Shown: positions 61,523-64,000 of the stretch, one piece after another
How the letters are laid out: every line of letters begins with the position of its first letter
How positions within the stretch are numbered: the first letter of the stretch is position 1
Assembly: GCA_019637315.1 (NCBI GenBank)
Contig: JAHBVU010000001.1
Location: 248,001 to 312,000 of the forward strand
Direction: 5' to 3'
Length of the DNA stretch: 64,000 nt
From: Gemmatimonadales bacterium
Lineage (GTDB): Bacteria; Gemmatimonadota; Gemmatimonadetes; Gemmatimonadales; GWC2-71-9
Translations under genes and position numbers: made by a program
The notes under the pieces: model-generated
Databases searched by the model: none
Told to the model about the DNA's origin: nothing
What the model saw: only the letters and a program-made list of their open reading frames with translations

Positions 61523-64000
61523 TCAGTCGGTCAGCGCCTCCCGGGCATCGACGCGCGCGGCCTGGCGTCCCGGCAGCCAGCACGCCAGGGCCGCAACCGC
61601 GAAGAGACCGATTGCCACGGCAACCATTGTCACGGGATCCGCCACCCGGACGCCATACAGCAACGAACCGAGCCACCGCCCTTCCAGCAACGTCAGACCC
61701 AAGCCGACCGTGATCCCGATCCCGGCGTGCCGGAGGCCGCGTCGCACGATCAGCGAGGTCATGTCGTCCGGTGCGGCGCCGAGCGCGAGACGGATCCCGA
61801 TGGTGCGGCGCTCCTGCCTGACGGTATAGGACATCAGCCCGAATATTCCCAGCGCAGCAAGCATTGCGGCGGTGACGGCAAAGCCGACCAGCACGGCCGT
61901 CCAGCGACGCGGCGCGGCCAGCGAGTGGCCCAGGCGGGCCGTCAGGGTCGAGGTGGCGACAGGTAGCTCGGCATCCAGCGTCCGAACCATCTCCTGGATC
62001 GAGCGAATCGCATCCGCTGGGCTCCCGGGAGTCCGTGCAATCATGTGCATCCGGCGCGGTGTAGCTTGGACGAGCGGTTGATACACAGCGTCGGCGTTGG
62101 CGGTAAGACCCTGGTACTTCACATCCCCCACGACACCGACCACTGTGGTAAGTGGGCAACTGGTGCATCCCCCGCTGACCATCTGCTTGCCGACCGCGCT
62201 GCCTTCGGGATAGTACCGTTTGGCCCACGCAGCACTTACCAGCACGACAGGCGGGCCGAGACCGGAATCTGCCGGGGTGAACATGCGGCCTTCGAGGAGG
62301 GGGATGTTCAGGGTGGCAAAGTAGCCCGGGGTGACCCAGACCCACGGCGCGGTCGGTTCGCTGCCGCCTGACGGGACGGGTTTGTCGAGCAGGTCGAAGT
62401 TGTTCATCGCATCCGACTCGTCGGGTGGCAGGCTCAACGTCATGCCAACCGCAGTGAATTCCGTCATGTCGTGAACTCTCTGCTCGAGCTGGCGCCAGAA
62501 GGTCTGGATGGCAGGGTAGCCCCCGTAGCGAGAGTTCGGGAGCGCGAGCGTGGCGGTGACGACGCCTTCCGGATCAAACCCAGGATCGACCCGGCGGAGT
62601 TCGATCAAGCTCTGCACCAGCAGGCTCGCACCCACCAGGAGCGGTAGCGCCAAGGCAAACTCGGCAACCACGAGGGCGGAGCGGATCGTGCCCGTGCGCC
62701 GGTCGGTTCCGGCGCGACGGGTATCGATGCGCAGCGATGTGCTGGCCCGACTGGCGAGCGAGGCGATCATCGCAGGCGCGCTGATTGCCAGGCCGCTTGC
62801 CAGCGCGGCGAGCAACAGGAAGCCGAGGGCCCGCGCATCGAGCGCGACGTGATGGACGCGGGGCAGGTCGGTAACATGCTCAGTCACCAGACGAACGCCT
62901 GCGGAAGCCACCATCAATCCGAACACGCCAGCGGCGAGCGTGAGGATCACGCCGTCGGTCACCAGCAATCGGGCCAAGCGGCCCTTGCCGGCGCCGAGCG
63001 CGAGGCGAACCCCAAACTCCTGGGCTCGGCCCGAGGCGCGGACCAACATCAGCGTGGCCACGTTGGCAATCGCCACGAGCAGCACCAGGCCGACGGCCGC
63101 CGCAAAGAGGTTGACCTGCTGCCCGGCGTCGCCGACGATCGTCGTCACCAGCGGCACCGGCGTGAGCTTGGCGGTCTGATCGCGGAACCCGGTGGCCCAG
63201 AGAGGGAAGATCCGCTCGCTGATACCGGCCAGGTCGCGGGTGGCCGATTCGAGGGTCGCTCCCGGTTTGAGGCGGCCAACGACTCGGAGCCAGAACGGAC
63301 CTCGCCTCGACGGCGTATCGAGCTGAAGGGCAGTCCAGAGTTCGGCCCGGATTCCGGCCAGCTCTCGGACCGAGGGCGGGAAGACTCCGACGATCTCATG
63401 ACCGGTGCCGTCGATGGTGATGGGCTGGCCGACGGCACCGGCTGGGTCGCCCCAGCGTTGGCGGGCCATCGCGTCGGATACCAGAGCCACCGCCGGGGCG
63501 CCTGGTGTTTCGTCGTCGGGTCGGAGCGGGCGGCCTATGGCGACCGGCGTGCGGAGCGCGTCGAAGAATCCTGCTGTTGCCCAGCCGACGAGAAGCTGGT
63601 CCGGGCCGCTTGGACCAGGCACCTCAACCGGAAGAACCCGCAGCGCCCCAACGGATTCGAAGCTCTGCTGCTGCGCGATGATGGCTTGGGCATCGACCGT
63701 CGAGATGGCCCAGCGGTTGGAGGGATTCTGCTGATAGACCCGCAGCAGGCGGTCCGCATCGGGGTGCGGCAGCCGGGCAAGAAGGACGGCGTCGACCACG
63801 GCAAAGACCGTGGTGCTGGCACCCAGGCCGAGTCCTAGGACAACGACGGCAGCGGCAGTGAAGATCGGGTGCTTGCCGAGGTTGCGAACGGCGTAGCGGA
63901 CGTCAGCCAGCAGCTCTTCGAAACCACGGGTGCCACGGGCGTCGCGCACCTCCTCCTTGAACTGCTCGATTCCGCCGAAAGCCAGCAGTGCCGCACGCCG
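61523..64000 (-). CDS. ADOP-type (MacB/FtsX-like) permease, 5' end beyond window
   Basis: The frame is open to base 64000: the codons upstream of a GTG at 63949 read FGGIEQFKEEVRDARGTRGFEELLADVRYAVRNL, the usual start of ADOP orphan permeases. The gene therefore continues past the window; 825 residues are visible. After the first span come a MacB-like periplasmic domain, three spans, the second periplasmic domain (TLALPNSRYGGYPAIQTFW, WVWVTPGYFATLNIPLLEGR) and a C-terminal FtsX half with RQERRTIGIRLALGAAPDDM. ADOPs lack their own ATPase gene and are hallmarks of Acidobacteriota and Gemmatimonadota-like genomes. Confidence 0.93.
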   Translation of the reverse strand, partial: RRAALLAFGGIEQFKEEVRDARGTRGFEELLADVRYAVRNLGKHPIFTAAAVVVLGLGLGASTTVFAVVDAVLLARLPHPDADRLLRVYQQNPSNRWAISTVDAQAIIAQQQSFESVGALRVLPVEVPGPSGPDQLLVGWATAGFFDALRTPVAIGRPLRPDDETPGAPAVALVSDAMARQRWGDPAGAVGQPITIDGTGHEIVGVFPPSVRELAGIRAELWTALQLDTPSRRGPFWLRVVGRLKPGATLESATRDLAGISERIFPLWATGFRDQTAKLTPVPLVTTIVGDAGQQVNLFAAAVGLVLLVAIANVATLMLVRASGRAQEFGVRLALGAGKGRLARLLVTDGVILTLAAGVFGLMVASAGVRLVTEHVTDLPRVHHVALDARALGFLLLAALASGLAISAPAMIASLASRASTSLRIDTRRAGTDRRTGTIRSALVVAEFALALPLLVGASLLVQSLIELRRVDPGFDPEGVVTATLALPNSRYGGYPAIQTFWRQLEQRVHDMTEFTAVGMTLSLPPDESDAMNNFDLLDKPVPSGGSEPTAPWVWVTPGYFATLNIPLLEGRMFTPADSGLGPPVVLVSAAWAKRYYPEGSAVGKQMVSGGCTSCPLTTVVGVVGDVKYQGLTANADAVYQPLVQATPRRMHMIARTPGSPADAIRSIQEMVRTLDAELPVATSTLTARLGHSLAAPRRWTAVLVGFAVTAAMLAALGIFGLMSYTVRQERRTIGIRLALGAAPDDMTSLIVRRGLRHAGIGITVGLGLTLLEGRWLGSLLYGVRVADPVTMVAVAIGLFAVAALACWLPGRQAARVDAREALTD

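Overview
The window is a gene-dense, high-GC chromosomal segment with about 55 protein-coding genes on both strands. I see no rRNA, tRNA, CRISPR array or insertion sequence, and no gene-free stretch longer than 300 bases. The gene set suggests a Gemmatimonadota-like (or related Acidobacteriota-like) environmental heterotroph. It has an orphan MacB/FtsX-type permease of the ADOP kind, many secreted or lipoprotein peptidases and amidohydrolases, an ECF-sigma/HEAT-repeat operon, a MoxR/DUF58/VWA operon, and frequent GTG starts and ATGA stop-start overlaps. The phylum is inferred from gene content and not from a marker gene.

Layout. 1-3.7 kb (minus strand): a nitronate monooxygenase cut by the window edge, a TonB-dependent receptor and a hotdog protein. 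3.7-5.5 kb: a TPP riboswitch and thiC. 5.6-10.1 kb: a hybrid histidine kinase, then a TSUP exporter followed by a metallo-beta-lactamase/rhodanese fusion (sulfur handling). 10.1-13.4 kb (minus): a folK-folP fusion with folB, a cyclase-family lipoprotein and a PaaI-type thioesterase. 13.5-18.5 kb: Hsp20, a Tat-exported aminotransferase, and a tight mtnP-apt-mtnA-class II aldolase operon that matches the DHAP shunt for salvage of methylthioadenosine or 5'-deoxyadenosine. 18.5-23.5 kb: a D-amino-acid/peptide group (M55 D-aminopeptidase, D-aminoacylase-like lipoprotein, two fold-type II PLP ammonia-lyases). 23.5-28 kb: a methyltransferase, an amidohydrolase, a DinB-like protein and a serine beta-lactamase-like hydrolase.

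28.2-42.1 kb is the most striking part. Eight genes are almost all overlapped or abutting on the plus strand: a VWA/CARDB-like membrane protein, a caspase/legumain-like protein whose nucleophile position is Ser, a TPR plus HExxH metallopeptidase lipoprotein, a DUF4159 protein, a MoxR AAA ATPase, a DUF58 protein, a BatA-like VWA membrane protein and a 1130-residue DUF4175-like membrane coiled-coil protein. It looks like one envelope-directed chaperone/VWA machine with two protease-fold accessories. A strong convergent terminator separates it from an S41 peptidase.

44.0-47.5 kb (minus): an ECF sigma factor, a membrane anti-sigma candidate and two secreted HEAT-repeat proteins built from alternating repeat types, with a plausible ECF autopromoter. 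47.6-54.2 kb: a TetR regulator, an M20 peptidase, a TM2 protein, a MOSC protein, an M42 and an M28-PDZ peptidase, and a GAF/fRMsr-like protein. 54.2-64 kb: an acyl-CoA synthetase, DNA polymerase IV, a CitMHS transporter, an ArsR-type regulator with an SRPBCC partner and a palindromic operator, an AI-2E family permease, and an ADOP-type permease cut by the right edge.
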